64,000 nucleotides of DNA from Isoptericola jiangsuensis (GTDB taxonomy: Bacteria > Actinomycetota > Actinomycetes > Actinomycetales > Cellulomonadaceae), in contig NZ_PDJJ01000001.1 in the NCBI RefSeq assembly GCF_002563715.1, positions 2,604,001 to 2,668,000 of the forward strand. Direction: 5' to 3'. Positions within the stretch are counted from its first letter, which is position 1; each line of letters opens with the position of its first letter. The translations under genes were made by a program, and so were the position numbers. Below the pieces are notes generated by a model, which was not told the origin of the DNA, ran no database searches, and worked only from the letters and a program-made list of their open reading frames with translations. Of the stretch, positions 37,959-46,676 are shown piece by piece.

Positions 37959-39095
37959 TCAGCGCAGGCCGGTGGGCCGTTCCAGCGCGAGGCTGATGAG
38001 CTCGTCGACCAGCTCGGGGTAGGTGACGCCGGTCGCCTCCCACATACGCGGGTACATGGAGAACGGCGTGAAGCCGGGCATCGTGTTGATCTCGTTGACG
38101 ACGACCTCGTGGTCGGGCGTGACGAAGACGTCCACGCGGGACAGCCCCTCGGCCTCGACCGCCTCGAAGGTGCGCACGGCGAGGTCGCGGACGCGCGCGG
38201 TGACGTCGTCGGGCAGGTCGGCCGGGCAGGAGAGCTGCACGTGGGCCTCGTCGAGGTACTTGGCCTCGAAGTCGTAGAAGGCGTGGGTGTCGTCGACGAC
38301 GATCTCGCCGGGCAGGGAGGCGCGGGCGCGCTCGCCGCGGCGTCCGCCGAGGACGGCGCACTCGATCTCGCGGCCGACGATCCCGGCCTCGACGACGACC
38401 TTCGGGTCGTGCTCGCGGGCGGCCTCCACGGCGGCGGGCAGGTCGGCGAGGTCGTCGACGCGGGTGATACCGAGGGACGACCCGGCGCGGGCGGGCTTGA
38501 CGAACAGGGGCAGCCCGAGCCGGGCGACGCGCTCGGTGCAGGCGGCGGGGTCGGCGGTCCACTCGTGGGGCTTGAGGACCTCGTAGGGGCCGACGGGCAG
38601 CCCGTGCCCGGCGAGCACGAGCTTCATGAAGTGCTTGTCCATGCCGACGGCGGAGGCGAGCACGCCCGCGCCGACGTAGTGGACGTCGGCGAGCTCGAGG
38701 AGCCCCTGGACGGTGCCGTCCTCGCCGAACGGCCCGTGCAGCAGCGGGAAGACGACGTCGACGTCGCCGAGGACGGCGGGGACCTCGCCGGGGGCGAGGA
38801 CGCGCAGCGCCTTCTCGCCCGTGGTGAGGGACAGCACGACCTCGGCCCCGTCGTCGGCGGTGACCTCGGGGAGGCGGCCGTCGGCGATCTGCCAGCGCTC
38901 GACCCGGTCCTCGGCCACGACCCACCGGCCGGTGCGCGTGATGCCGACCGGCACGACGTCGTAGCGGTCGCGGTCGATCGCGCCGAGCACGCCCGCGGCG
39001 GTGGCCGCGGAGATCGCGTGCTCGCCGGAGCGGCCTCCGAAGAGGAGGGCGACGCGCGGCTTGCGCGCGGGGTCTTCAGGCTGCGTCTGGGACAT
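37959..39095 (-). CDS. ddl: D-alanine--D-alanine ligase
   Basis: A 378-aa ATP-grasp enzyme that makes D-Ala-D-Ala for peptidoglycan. VALLFGGRSGEHAIS and HGPFGEDGTVQG form the substrate loops, LPLFVKPARAGSSLGI the ATP-binding grasp, and FVTPDHEVVVNEINTMPGFTPFSMYPRM the Mg site. Nothing suggests the D-Lac variant; the residues were not modelled. TAGGGT lies 7 nt before the ATG. Confidence 0.96.
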   Translation of the reverse strand: MSQTQPEDPARKPRVALLFGGRSGEHAISAATAAGVLGAIDRDRYDVVPVGITRTGRWVVAEDRVERWQIADGRLPEVTADDGAEVVLSLTTGEKALRVLAPGEVPAVLGDVDVVFPLLHGPFGEDGTVQGLLELADVHYVGAGVLASAVGMDKHFMKLVLAGHGLPVGPYEVLKPHEWTADPAACTERVARLGLPLFVKPARAGSSLGITRVDDLADLPAAVEAAREHDPKVVVEAGIVGREIECAVLGGRRGERARASLPGEIVVDDTHAFYDFEAKYLDEAHVQLSCPADLPDDVTARVRDLAVRTFEAVEAEGLSRVDVFVTPDHEVVVNEINTMPGFTPFSMYPRMWEATGVTYPELVDELISLALERPTGLR

Positions 39096-39102
39096 CGGCC
39101 CG

Positions 39103-39108
39103 ACCCTA
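39103..39108 (-). promoter_or_regulatory. Leaderless -10 element of ddl
   Basis: TAGGGT on the minus strand, 7 nt before the ATG. Confidence 0.5.
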
Positions 39109-39144
39109 CCGGAACGGGCCGGGCCGACGCCCCGACGGCGCCGG

Positions 39145-40725
39145 TCAGGCCGCGCGCAGCTCCTTGCGCAGGATCTTGCCCGCGGCGGACTTCGGGATGA
39201 CGTGCGTGAACTCGACGAGGCGGACCTTCTTGTAGGGGGCGACCTGGGCGGCGACGTACGCCATGACGTCGTCGGCGGTGAGCGCGGCGCCGTCGGCGAC
39301 GACGACGAACGCCTTGGGCACCTCCTCGCCGGCGCCGTCGGGCACGCCCACGACGGCGGCGTCGGCGATCTGCGGGTGCGCGAGCAGCAGGGCCTCGAGC
39401 TCGGCGGGCGGCACCTGGTAGCCCTTGTACTTGATGAGCTCCTTGAGCCGGTCGACGACGTAGAACGCGCCGTCGGCGTCGACGGTGACGATGTCGCCGG
39501 TGTGCAGGAACCCGTCGGCGGTGATCGTGTCGCGCGTGGACTGCTCGTCGCCGAGGTACCCGACCATGACGTTCGGGCCGGCGCACAGCAGCTCGCCGGG
39601 TGCGCTCATGCCCTCGGCGGGCACGTCGATCTCCTCGCCGGTGGCGGGGTCGACGACGCGCGCGAGCATGTTGGGCACGAGCAGGCCGATCGAGCCGGGC
39701 GAGAGGTCGTCGCGACCCACGGGGATCGTGTGGGAGACGGGCGACATCTCGCTCATGCCGTAGCCCTGGGTGACGCTCGCCTGCGGGAGCCGCTCCCCGA
39801 CGAGGGCGGCCAGGTGCTCGTCGAACGGCGCGGCGCCGGACATCATGAGGCGGACGCTGGACAGGTCGGCCTGGGCGGCGAGGGGGTGCTTGGCGACGGC
39901 GAGCGCGATGGGTGGCGCGACGAACAGGACGGTGGCGCGGTGCTCGGCGACGACCCGCAGGTACTCCGCGAGGTCGAACCGCGGCAGCGTCACGACGGTG
40001 GAGCGCTGGTACAGCGCCCCGTTCATGAGCACGGTCATCCCGTAGATGTGGAAGAACGGCAGGACGGCGGGGATGACGTCGTCGGGGGTGAGCGGGATGA
40101 AGGGCTCGGCCTGCAGGACGTTCGCCACGAGGTTGCGGTGGGTGAGCATCACGCCCTTGGGGAGCCCGGTCGTGCCGGACGAGTAGGGCAGCACGGCGAG
40201 GTGGGTGGCGGGGTCGAGGGTGACGTCGGGCGCGGGGGCGCCCGCGGTGAGCAGGTCGCGCAGCCCCGGGTGCCCCTCGGCCCCGTCGAGGACGACGACG
40301 GCGTCGCGCGCCAGCCCGACGGCGTCCGCGCCCCCCTGGGCGGCGGGGAGCAGGGCGGACACGGTGACCAGGGCGGTCGCCCCGGACGCGGCGAGCTGCT
40401 TGGCGACCTCGGCGCCGGACGCGAGCGCGTTGATCGTGGTGACGGTGATCCCGGCGCGCAGCAGGCCGTGGAAGACGGCGACGAACGCGGGGACGTTCGG
40501 GCAGTGCAGCGCCACGACGTCGCCGGGCCGGTGCCCGCGGGCGGCGAACGCGCCGGCGAGGGCGTCGACCTGGGCGCGCAGCTCGCCGTAGCTGGTGGTG
40601 GCACCGGTGGGTCCGTCGACGACGGCGGTCCTGGCGAGGTCGGCCTCGGTGAGGGAGGCGAACAGGAAGTCGTAGAGCGAGACGTCCGGGATCTCGACGT
40701 CGGGGTGCGGGCTGCGGATGACCAA
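39145..40725 (-). CDS. Acyl-CoA synthetase (4-coumarate-CoA ligase-like)
   Basis: A 526-aa ANL-superfamily ligase that activates a carboxylic acid as acyl-AMP and then CoA thioester. The P-loop is LPYSSGTTGLPKGVMLTH (about residues 175-192), followed by QGYGMSEMSPVSH, GFLHTGDIVTVDADGAFYVVDRLKELIKYKG, and the C-terminal catalytic lysine in PKSAAGKILRKEL. Start TTG at 40725 is set by AGAGGAG 6 nt upstream; no ATG/GTG fits. It is divergent from an acyl-CoA dehydrogenase gene, so the two may form an acyl-CoA catabolic pair. Confidence 0.9.
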   Translation of the reverse strand: MVIRSPHPDVEIPDVSLYDFLFASLTEADLARTAVVDGPTGATTSYGELRAQVDALAGAFAARGHRPGDVVALHCPNVPAFVAVFHGLLRAGITVTTINALASGAEVAKQLAASGATALVTVSALLPAAQGGADAVGLARDAVVVLDGAEGHPGLRDLLTAGAPAPDVTLDPATHLAVLPYSSGTTGLPKGVMLTHRNLVANVLQAEPFIPLTPDDVIPAVLPFFHIYGMTVLMNGALYQRSTVVTLPRFDLAEYLRVVAEHRATVLFVAPPIALAVAKHPLAAQADLSSVRLMMSGAAPFDEHLAALVGERLPQASVTQGYGMSEMSPVSHTIPVGRDDLSPGSIGLLVPNMLARVVDPATGEEIDVPAEGMSAPGELLCAGPNVMVGYLGDEQSTRDTITADGFLHTGDIVTVDADGAFYVVDRLKELIKYKGYQVPPAELEALLLAHPQIADAAVVGVPDGAGEEVPKAFVVVADGAALTADDVMAYVAAQVAPYKKVRLVEFTHVIPKSAAGKILRKELRAA

Positions 40726-40772
40726 CGGTGGCTCCTCTCGGCGACGCGGTCCTCGTCGACCACGTTCGGGCC

Positions 40773-40801
40773 AGCGTAACCGAAAGAACCGACCGGCCGG
40801 T
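40773..40801 (-). promoter_or_regulatory. Ligase -10 and overlapping palindrome
   Basis: TACGCT (40773-40778, minus) is about 47 nt upstream of the TTG start. The perfect palindrome ACCGGCCGGT (40792-40801) lies at the expected -35 position, so a repressor there would block the promoter. Confidence 0.4.
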
Positions 40802-40882
40802 ATGCCCGGGTCGGACTCCACCCGCCCGCTCCCGCACCGGCGCCGACCGCCCCGGCACGGCATCGATGCTTGAATCGGAGCC

Positions 40883-42034
40883 ATGACCTCGACGCTCCCC
40901 GACGACCTGCTCGCGTCCGTCCGCGGCCGCGCCGCCATCCACGACCGCGAGAACACGTTCTTCGCCGACGACCTGGCGGACCTGCGGGACGCCGGCTACC
41001 TCGGCGCCCTGGTGCCGCGCTCCCTGGGCGGCGCCGGGCTCACGCTGCGCGAGGTGTGCCACGAGCAGGCCCGCCTGGCCGGGGCCGCCCCCGCCACGGC
41101 GCTCGCCGTGAACATGCACCACGTGTGGACGGGCGTGGGCCGCTACCTGCACGAGCGCGGCGACGACTCCCTCGACTGGCTGCTCGCCGACGCCGCCCGG
41201 GGCGAGGTGTTCGGCTTCGGCTACTCCGAGGCGGGCAACGACCTCGTGCTGCTCGGCTCGCGCACCGAGGCCCGCCCCGACGGCGAGGGCGGGTACACGT
41301 TCCACGGCCGCAAGATCTTCACCTCCAACTCCCCCGGCTGGACGCGCCTCGGCGTCATGGGGCTCGACTCCACGACCGACCCCGACGACCCGCGCATCGT
41401 CCACGCGTTCCTCACCCGCGACGGCGGCGGGTTCGAGATCCTCGACGACTGGGACACCCTCGGCATGCGGGCCTCGCAGTCGTGCACGACCCTGCTCGAC
41501 GGCGCCCACGCGCCCGCCGACCGGGTGCTGCGGCGCCTGCCCCCCGGCCCGAGCCTCGACCCGTACGTCCTGGGCATCTTCACGAGCTTCGAGGTCCTGC
41601 TGTCGTCGGTCTACGCCGGCATCGCGGACCGCGCGCTGGCGCTCGCCGTCGAGACGGTGGGACGCCGCACCTCCATGAAGACCGGCAGGGCGTACTCCCA
41701 GGACCCGGACATCCGGTGGCGGATCGCGACCGCGGCGCTCGCCCAGGACGGCGTGTGGCCGCAGATCGACGGTGTCGCCGGCGCGATCGACGCCCTGGAG
41801 GACCGGGGCGCCCGCTGGTTCCGCGACACCGCGGGACTCAAGGTGCGGGTCACCGAGACGGCCCGGCAGGTCGTCGACGAGGCGATCCGCTGCTCCGGCG
41901 GGTCGACGTACTTCAACCGCTCCGAGCTCGGCCGCCTGTACCGCGACGTGCTGGCCGGGATCTTCCACCCGAGCGACGACGAGTCCGCGCACTCGACCGT
42001 CGCGCAGTCCCTCCTCGGCCCCGTCGAGGCGTAG
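40883..42034 (+). CDS. Acyl-CoA dehydrogenase family protein
   Basis: A 383-aa FAD enzyme of the ACAD fold. The N-terminal helical domain includes VPRSLGGAGLTLREVCHEQARLA. The middle beta domain has GYSEAGNDLVL and TFHGRKIFTSNSPGWTRLGVMG, and the C-terminal helical domain RVTETARQVVDEAIRCSGGSTYFNRSELGRLYRDVLAG. The pattern near the FAD matches broad-specificity acyl-CoA dehydrogenases or flavin monooxygenases of this fold; the catalytic Glu was not assigned. Divergent from the ligase. Confidence 0.85.
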   Translation: MTSTLPDDLLASVRGRAAIHDRENTFFADDLADLRDAGYLGALVPRSLGGAGLTLREVCHEQARLAGAAPATALAVNMHHVWTGVGRYLHERGDDSLDWLLADAARGEVFGFGYSEAGNDLVLLGSRTEARPDGEGGYTFHGRKIFTSNSPGWTRLGVMGLDSTTDPDDPRIVHAFLTRDGGGFEILDDWDTLGMRASQSCTTLLDGAHAPADRVLRRLPPGPSLDPYVLGIFTSFEVLLSSVYAGIADRALALAVETVGRRTSMKTGRAYSQDPDIRWRIATAALAQDGVWPQIDGVAGAIDALEDRGARWFRDTAGLKVRVTETARQVVDEAIRCSGGSTYFNRSELGRLYRDVLAGIFHPSDDESAHSTVAQSLLGPVEA

Positions 42035-42040
42035 GCCGCC

Positions 42041-42068
42041 GCCGGGCGCCCGTTCAGAGGCGCCCGGC
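42041..42068. terminator. Bidirectional terminator
   Basis: GCCGGGCGCC and GGCGCCCGGC, a perfect 10-bp stem with 8-nt loop, between the convergent dehydrogenase and TetR genes. It overlaps the tetR stop codon. Confidence 0.65.
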
Positions 42069-42743
42069 GACCCGCGCCCGCTCCAGCCCGCCCAGCAGCA
42101 GGTCGAGCGTGAACTCGAACTCGGTCTGGCTGTCGCACCAGCCGAGCGTGGGGTCGCCGGCGGCGTGCACCTCCGCGGCGACCATGGCGGCCGTGTAGGG
42201 CAGGGCCGCGGCCATGGCCTCGGTCTCCGCCTCGGTGGCCTCGGCGTCGTCGCCCCCTCCGGGGGCGAACAGCTCCTGGGTGAACCCGAGGACCATGCTG
42301 CCGAGCGCGTGCATGGCGCGGTGCGCCAGGTGGTACGAGCAGCCGCCGCGCACCATGACCCCGAGGACGTCCTCGTAGAGCTGGAAGACGGCGGGGCGGA
42401 TGCCGCTGCGCGACGCCAGGAGCGGCGGCGCCCACGGGTGGGCGAGCATGACGGTCCGCGCGGCGAGGCACCGCGCGCGGACCTCGGCGACCCACGCCCC
42501 CTCGCCGTCCTCGGCCGGCGGCCGGTCGGCGAGCGCCGCGGCGACCTGGGCGGCGACGACGTCGATCAGACCGTCCAGCAGCTCGTCCTTCTTGCCGGGC
42601 AGGTGGTGGTAGAGCGACATCGCCTCGACGCCGAGGCGTGCGGCGACGCCGCGCATGGTGAGCGCGGCGAGGCCGTCGTCGTCCGCGAGCGCGACGGCGG
42701 CGTCGAGCACGCGGTCACGGGTCAGCGCCCGGGTGGCGGCCAT
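42054..42743 (-). CDS. TetR/AcrR family regulator
   Basis: A 229-aa repressor. The N-terminal helix-turn-helix (residues about 8-55: RDRVLDAAVALADDDGLAALTMRGVAARLGVEAMSLYHHLPGKKDELLDGL) ends in the usual YHH motif. The C-terminal half matches the tetracycline-repressor-like ligand domain (TetR_C-type). ATG at 42743 has GAGGAG just upstream. A perfect 12-bp inverted repeat lies 33-65 bp upstream, between it and a divergent membrane-protein gene. It probably controls itself and that gene. Confidence 0.92.
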   Translation of the reverse strand: MAATRALTRDRVLDAAVALADDDGLAALTMRGVAARLGVEAMSLYHHLPGKKDELLDGLIDVVAAQVAAALADRPPAEDGEGAWVAEVRARCLAARTVMLAHPWAPPLLASRSGIRPAVFQLYEDVLGVMVRGGCSYHLAHRAMHALGSMVLGFTQELFAPGGGDDAEATEAETEAMAAALPYTAAMVAAEVHAAGDPTLGWCDSQTEFEFTLDLLLGGLERARVAGRL

Positions 42744-42775
42744 CGGACTCCTCTCGCCCTCTTCCCTCGCCGCCA

Positions 42776-42808
42776 CCTTACGTCGTATGGTTCCCTTACG
42801 ACGTAAGG
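42776..42808. promoter_or_regulatory. TetR operator: 12-bp inverted repeat
   Basis: CCTTACGTCGTA (42776-42787) and TACGACGTAAGG (42797-42808) are perfect inverted copies with a 9-nt spacer, centred in the 96-bp gap between the divergent tetR and DUF4386 genes. A classic self-regulating arrangement. Confidence 0.82.
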
Positions 42809-42839
42809 CTGCGTCGTCGCCGCCTCGAAGGGACCTCCC

Positions 42840-43535
42840 ATGCACCCGCTCGTCGCCCGTCCCCTGGCCCGCACCACCGGCCTGCTCTACCTCGCCCTGG
42901 CCGTCACCGGCATGCTGGGCTTCCTCGTGATCCGGCCCCGACTGGTCGCCCCGGGCGATCCCGACGCCACCGTCGCGAACGTCGTCGCCGCCGAACAGCT
43001 CGCCCGCGGCGCCGTCGCGCTGGAGCTCGCCGTCGTCGTCGCCCAGTCGCTCGCCGCACTCTGGTTCTTCCGCCTGTTCCGGCGCCTCGACGCCGTCAAC
43101 GCGGGCGCGGTCACCGCCTTCGGCCTCGCCAACGCCCTCGCGATCCTCGGCAGCGCCGCCGCCCTCGGCACCGCCGTCGACTCCGCCCTCGCCGGGGACG
43201 CCGCCTCGACCGCCCTGATGTTCCTGCTCTCCGAGCACCTCTGGGGCGTCGGTGGCGTGTTCTTCGGCCTCTGGCTGGTCCCCATGGGGCTGCTCGTCCT
43301 GCGCGCCGGGATGCCCCGCGTCCTCGGCTGGTTCCTCGTCGCCGGCGGCGCCGGGTACGTGCTCAGCACGTTCTGGCAGGTCCTGGTGCCCGCCGCGCCC
43401 GTCGTCGGCGACCTGCTCGTCGTCCCCGCGACCGTGGGCGAGCTCTGGATGATCGGCGCGCTGCTCTGGTACGGCTTCCGGCGCGCGCCCGCCGTCGCCG
43501 CGCCGGAGCCGGCCGAGCCCGCGCTCCAGCGCTGA
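42840..43535 (+). CDS. DUF4386-family membrane protein
   Basis: A 231-aa integral membrane protein with about six helices, basic N-terminus (PLVARPLARTTGLLYLALAVTG) and the FRLFRRLDAVNAGAVTAFG and LSEHLWGVGGVFFGLWLVPMG segments of the DUF4386 family. Function unknown. It is divergent from a TetR gene with a shared operator, so it is likely the regulator's main target, perhaps in efflux or membrane stress. Confidence 0.83.
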   Translation: MHPLVARPLARTTGLLYLALAVTGMLGFLVIRPRLVAPGDPDATVANVVAAEQLARGAVALELAVVVAQSLAALWFFRLFRRLDAVNAGAVTAFGLANALAILGSAAALGTAVDSALAGDAASTALMFLLSEHLWGVGGVFFGLWLVPMGLLVLRAGMPRVLGWFLVAGGAGYVLSTFWQVLVPAAPVVGDLLVVPATVGELWMIGALLWYGFRRAPAVAAPEPAEPALQR

Positions 43536-43540
43536 TCCCC

Positions 43541-43607
43541 CGCGTCGAGCGTCTCTGAAAGTCCGCCATCGGGCCGTCTTCCCGGACTTTCAGAGACGCT
43601 CGACGCG
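43541..43607. repeat. Perfect 25-bp inverted repeat
   Basis: Arms 43541-43565 and 43583-43607 are exact inverted copies of 25 bp (starting CGCGTCGAGCG) with a 17-nt loop. It lies 5 bp after the DUF4386 stop and 37 bp before the next start. It could be a strong terminator or a dispersed palindromic element. The composition (TCTCTGAAAGTCC core) differs from its surroundings. Confidence 0.85.
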
Positions 43608-43644
43608 TACGGCAGGGCCGACGGCGTCGCCTAGGATGCGCGCC

Positions 43645-45045
43645 ATGACTCTCGACCGGGGCACCGTCGCCCGCTACGCGACCGGGTCGGTCGGCACCGG
43701 CGGCTTCAGCACGCTGCCCGGCCTCGTGCTCGTCTACTACCTGACGGACACGCTCGGCGTCGCGGCCCTGGCGGCGGGCCTCATCGTCACGCTGGCCAAG
43801 GTGTGGGACGTCGTCATCGACCCCGTCATCGGCACGGCCAGCGACGCCGACAAGGCCCGGCACGGGACGCGGCGACGGCTGATGGTGGTGGGTGCCGTCG
43901 CGCTCCCCGTGTTCTTCCTGCTGACGTTCGCGGTGCCCGCGTCGTGGGGGCCGGGCGCGGGCGCGACCTGGGTGCTGGTCGCCTTCCTCGCGGCCGCCAC
44001 CGCGTTCAGCCTGTTCCAGGTCCCCTACATCGCGCTGCCCGCGGAGCTCACCGACGACTACGCGGAGCGCACCCGGCTCCTCACCGCACGGGTCGTGGTG
44101 CTCACCGTCGCCATCCTCGCGTTCGGCGGCGGCGCGCCCGCCCTGCGCACCGCCGTGCCGGACCCGCACGCCGGCTACCTGCTCATGGCCGCGGTCGCGG
44201 GCCTGGTGCTCGGGGTGTCGCTGTACGTGTCCGCGGGCGTCGAGCGGGGCCGTCGTGCCCCGTCGACTCCGGCCGTCGCGGCCCGCCCGCGCCCGGCCGC
44301 CCCCGCCGCGCCGTGGTACCGGCGGTCGGGCGCCGCGTACCGCGACGGCATCGAGGCGCTGCGCGCCAGCCGCCCGTTCCGCCTGCTGCTGGTCACGTTC
44401 GTGCTCCAGGCGCTGGCCACCGGCACGATGCTCGCGGGCGCCCAGTACGTCGCCCGGTGGGTGCTGCACGACGAGGCCGCGGTGACCTTCCTCTTCGCGG
44501 CCCTCGTGGCCCCCGCCGTCGTCTTCGCCCCCGTGTGGGGCGCGGTCGCGCGGCGCGTCGGCAAGGAGCGCGCGTTCCTGGCGGCCTCGGTCGTGTTCAC
44601 CGTGGCCGCGGCGTCCCAGGTCGGCCTCGCGTGGGCCCCGGGAGCCTGGGTGTACGCCGTCGTCGCGGTGGCCGGGGCCGCCTACGCGGGCCTCCAGTCC
44701 CTGCCGATGGCGATGCTGCCCGACGTCGTGTCCCACGACGCCGCCACCCGCGGCCCCGGACGCGCCGGCGCCTTCTCCGGCCTCTGGACGGCCGGGGAGA
44801 CGACCGGCTTCGCGCTCGGCACCACGGTGATGTCCGTGACGCTCGCCGCGACCGGCTACCTGTCCTCCCGCGCCGGCCAGGACACGGCGCAGCCCGACTC
44901 CGCGGTGCTCGGTATCGTGCTCGCGTTCTCCGTGCTGCCCGCCGTCCTGGTCGCGCTCAGCCTGGTGACCCTGCGCCGCTACCCGCTGCGCCGGGCCGAC
45001 ATCGACGCCGCGCGACCCGCGGCCCTCCCCGAGGAGACCGCATGA
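43645..45045 (+). CDS. GPH-type (MFS_2) transporter
   Basis: A 466-aa MFS-superfamily glycoside-pentoside-hexuronide-like carrier with 12 predicted helices. YYLTDTLGVAALAAGLIVTLAKVWDVVIDPVIGTASD is the GPH family's TM2-3 hallmark, and PYIALPAELTDDYAERTRL the second signature. The substrate may be a sugar or related solute. The ATG at 43645 was chosen with TAGGAT 7 nt upstream. It overlaps the following decarboxylase gene by ATGA. Confidence 0.88.
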   Translation: MTLDRGTVARYATGSVGTGGFSTLPGLVLVYYLTDTLGVAALAAGLIVTLAKVWDVVIDPVIGTASDADKARHGTRRRLMVVGAVALPVFFLLTFAVPASWGPGAGATWVLVAFLAAATAFSLFQVPYIALPAELTDDYAERTRLLTARVVVLTVAILAFGGGAPALRTAVPDPHAGYLLMAAVAGLVLGVSLYVSAGVERGRRAPSTPAVAARPRPAAPAAPWYRRSGAAYRDGIEALRASRPFRLLLVTFVLQALATGTMLAGAQYVARWVLHDEAAVTFLFAALVAPAVVFAPVWGAVARRVGKERAFLAASVVFTVAAASQVGLAWAPGAWVYAVVAVAGAAYAGLQSLPMAMLPDVVSHDAATRGPGRAGAFSGLWTAGETTGFALGTTVMSVTLAATGYLSSRAGQDTAQPDSAVLGIVLAFSVLPAVLVALSLVTLRRYPLRRADIDAARPAALPEETA

Positions 45046-46604
45046 TGTTCGCCACCGCCCCCGCCGACGTCCTGGCCCGGCTCGACGCCCTGCGCGCCGG
45101 CGACGCCCCCACCCACGGCGGGCACGTCCTGAGCTACGTCTACGACTCGGGCGAGGCCGAGCTCGACGAGCTGGCCGCCGCGGCGGTCCGCGCCATGCAG
45201 CCCGTCAACGGGCTGGACCCGACGACGTTCGGGTCGGTCGCGGCGCTGGAGCGGGACCTCGTGGCGTTGACCCGCGACCTGCTCGGCGGCGACGAGGACG
45301 TCGTGGGCACCGTGACGTCGGGCGGCACCGAGAGCTGCCTGCTCGCCGTCAAGACCGCCCGCGACGCCTGGCTCGCCGCCCGCGGCCTGGAGCCCGGCAC
45401 GGCGCGGCCCCGGCTGGTCGCGCCCGTCACCGTGCACGCCGCGTTCCAGAAGGCCGCGCACTACTTCGGCCTCGCCCTCGACCTGCTGCCCGTCGGCCCC
45501 GACGGCGCCGTGGCCGCCGCGACGGTGGTCGACCGGCTCGGCGACGACGTCGCGCTGGTCGTGGTGTCCGCGCCCTCGTACCCGCACGCCGCCCTGGACC
45601 CCGTCGCCGAGGTCGCCGCCGCCGCGCACGCCGCCGGGATCCCGGTGCACGTCGACGCCTGCATCGGCGGGATGGCGCTGCCGTTCTGGCCGGGCCTGCC
45701 CGACTGGGACCTGCGCGTGCCCGGCGTGACCAGCCTGTCGGTGGACCTGCACAAGTACGGGTACGCCCCCAAGGGCGTCTCCGTGCTGCTGCACCGCGGC
45801 CGCGACCGGCAGCGCGGCCAGTACTTCGCGACGACCCGCTGGCCGGGCTACCCGGTGGTGAACCCCACCCTGCTGGGCTCCCGCTCCGGCGGGCCCCTGG
45901 CCGCGGCGTGGGCGATCACGCAGGCGCTGGGCCGCGACGGGTTCGCCGAGCTCGCCGGGCGGTCGTACCGCGCGACGACGGCGCTCGTCGAGGCCGTCGG
46001 GGCGATCGAGGGGCTGCGCGTCGTGGGCGACCCGACCGGTCCGCTGCTCGCCGTCGCCACCGACGACGGCGTCGCCCCCGAGCGGCGCGTGGACCCGCAC
46101 CTGTGGGCCGACGCGGCGACCGCGCACGGCTGGGTGATCCAGGCGCAGCCGTCGTGCCCGCAGCCCGACGGCACCGTGCTCCCCCACACGACCCACCTCA
46201 CCGTGACGCCGGTGACCGAGCGCGTGCTCGGCGACCTCGTGCCCGCCCTCGTCGCGGCGGCCGACACCGTGCGCGGGCAGGCCCGCCCGGAGGCCACGGC
46301 CCTGGTCGCCCCCCTCGCCGCCGCGCTGGCGACGGGTGCGCCGGTGGGCGCTGCACAGGACACGCCCGACGACGGACCCCAGGGCGCACCGCGGACCGCG
46401 GCCCCCGGGACGCTGGACTCGGCCACCGCGGGCGCCCTGCTCGGCGGCCTGGGACTCGACCCGTCGCGGATCGGCGACGACGGCCCGGGCGTCGGTCCGA
46501 TGGCACCGCTGCTCGCCGCCGTCGAGGCGCTGCCCGCGCCGGTGGCGGAGCGGCTGCTGGTGGAGCTCCTGGCCCGCCTGGTCGAGCCGCGCACCGCGAG
46601 GTAG
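45042..46604 (+). CDS. PLP-dependent decarboxylase / lyase-family protein
   Basis: A 520-aa fold-type I PLP enzyme related to group II decarboxylases and sphingosine-1-phosphate lyase. VGTVTSGGTESCLLAVKTARDAW binds the phosphate, HVDACIGGMALPFW gives the PLP aspartate, and SLSVDLHKYGYAPKGVSVLLHR the lysine. The last 80 or so residues are a low-complexity Ala/Gly extension plus a Leu-rich helix. It overlaps the transporter gene upstream by 4 nt, so the pair may import and process one compound. Substrate unknown. Confidence 0.87.
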   Translation: MMFATAPADVLARLDALRAGDAPTHGGHVLSYVYDSGEAELDELAAAAVRAMQPVNGLDPTTFGSVAALERDLVALTRDLLGGDEDVVGTVTSGGTESCLLAVKTARDAWLAARGLEPGTARPRLVAPVTVHAAFQKAAHYFGLALDLLPVGPDGAVAAATVVDRLGDDVALVVVSAPSYPHAALDPVAEVAAAAHAAGIPVHVDACIGGMALPFWPGLPDWDLRVPGVTSLSVDLHKYGYAPKGVSVLLHRGRDRQRGQYFATTRWPGYPVVNPTLLGSRSGGPLAAAWAITQALGRDGFAELAGRSYRATTALVEAVGAIEGLRVVGDPTGPLLAVATDDGVAPERRVDPHLWADAATAHGWVIQAQPSCPQPDGTVLPHTTHLTVTPVTERVLGDLVPALVAAADTVRGQARPEATALVAPLAAALATGAPVGAAQDTPDDGPQGAPRTAAPGTLDSATAGALLGGLGLDPSRIGDDGPGVGPMAPLLAAVEALPAPVAERLLVELLARLVEPRTAR

Positions 46605-46676
46605 GACCGCAGCGCGGGCGGCGGACGTGCGGTCGCCAGCCCGGGGCAACGGTCGCGCGGACGTAGGCTGACGCCC

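Noticed and set aside
40149-40763. Frame starting GTG at 40763 overlapping the acyl-CoA ligase start
   Set aside because: It runs out of frame through the ligase gene; the ligase frame with its TTG start explains the motifs.
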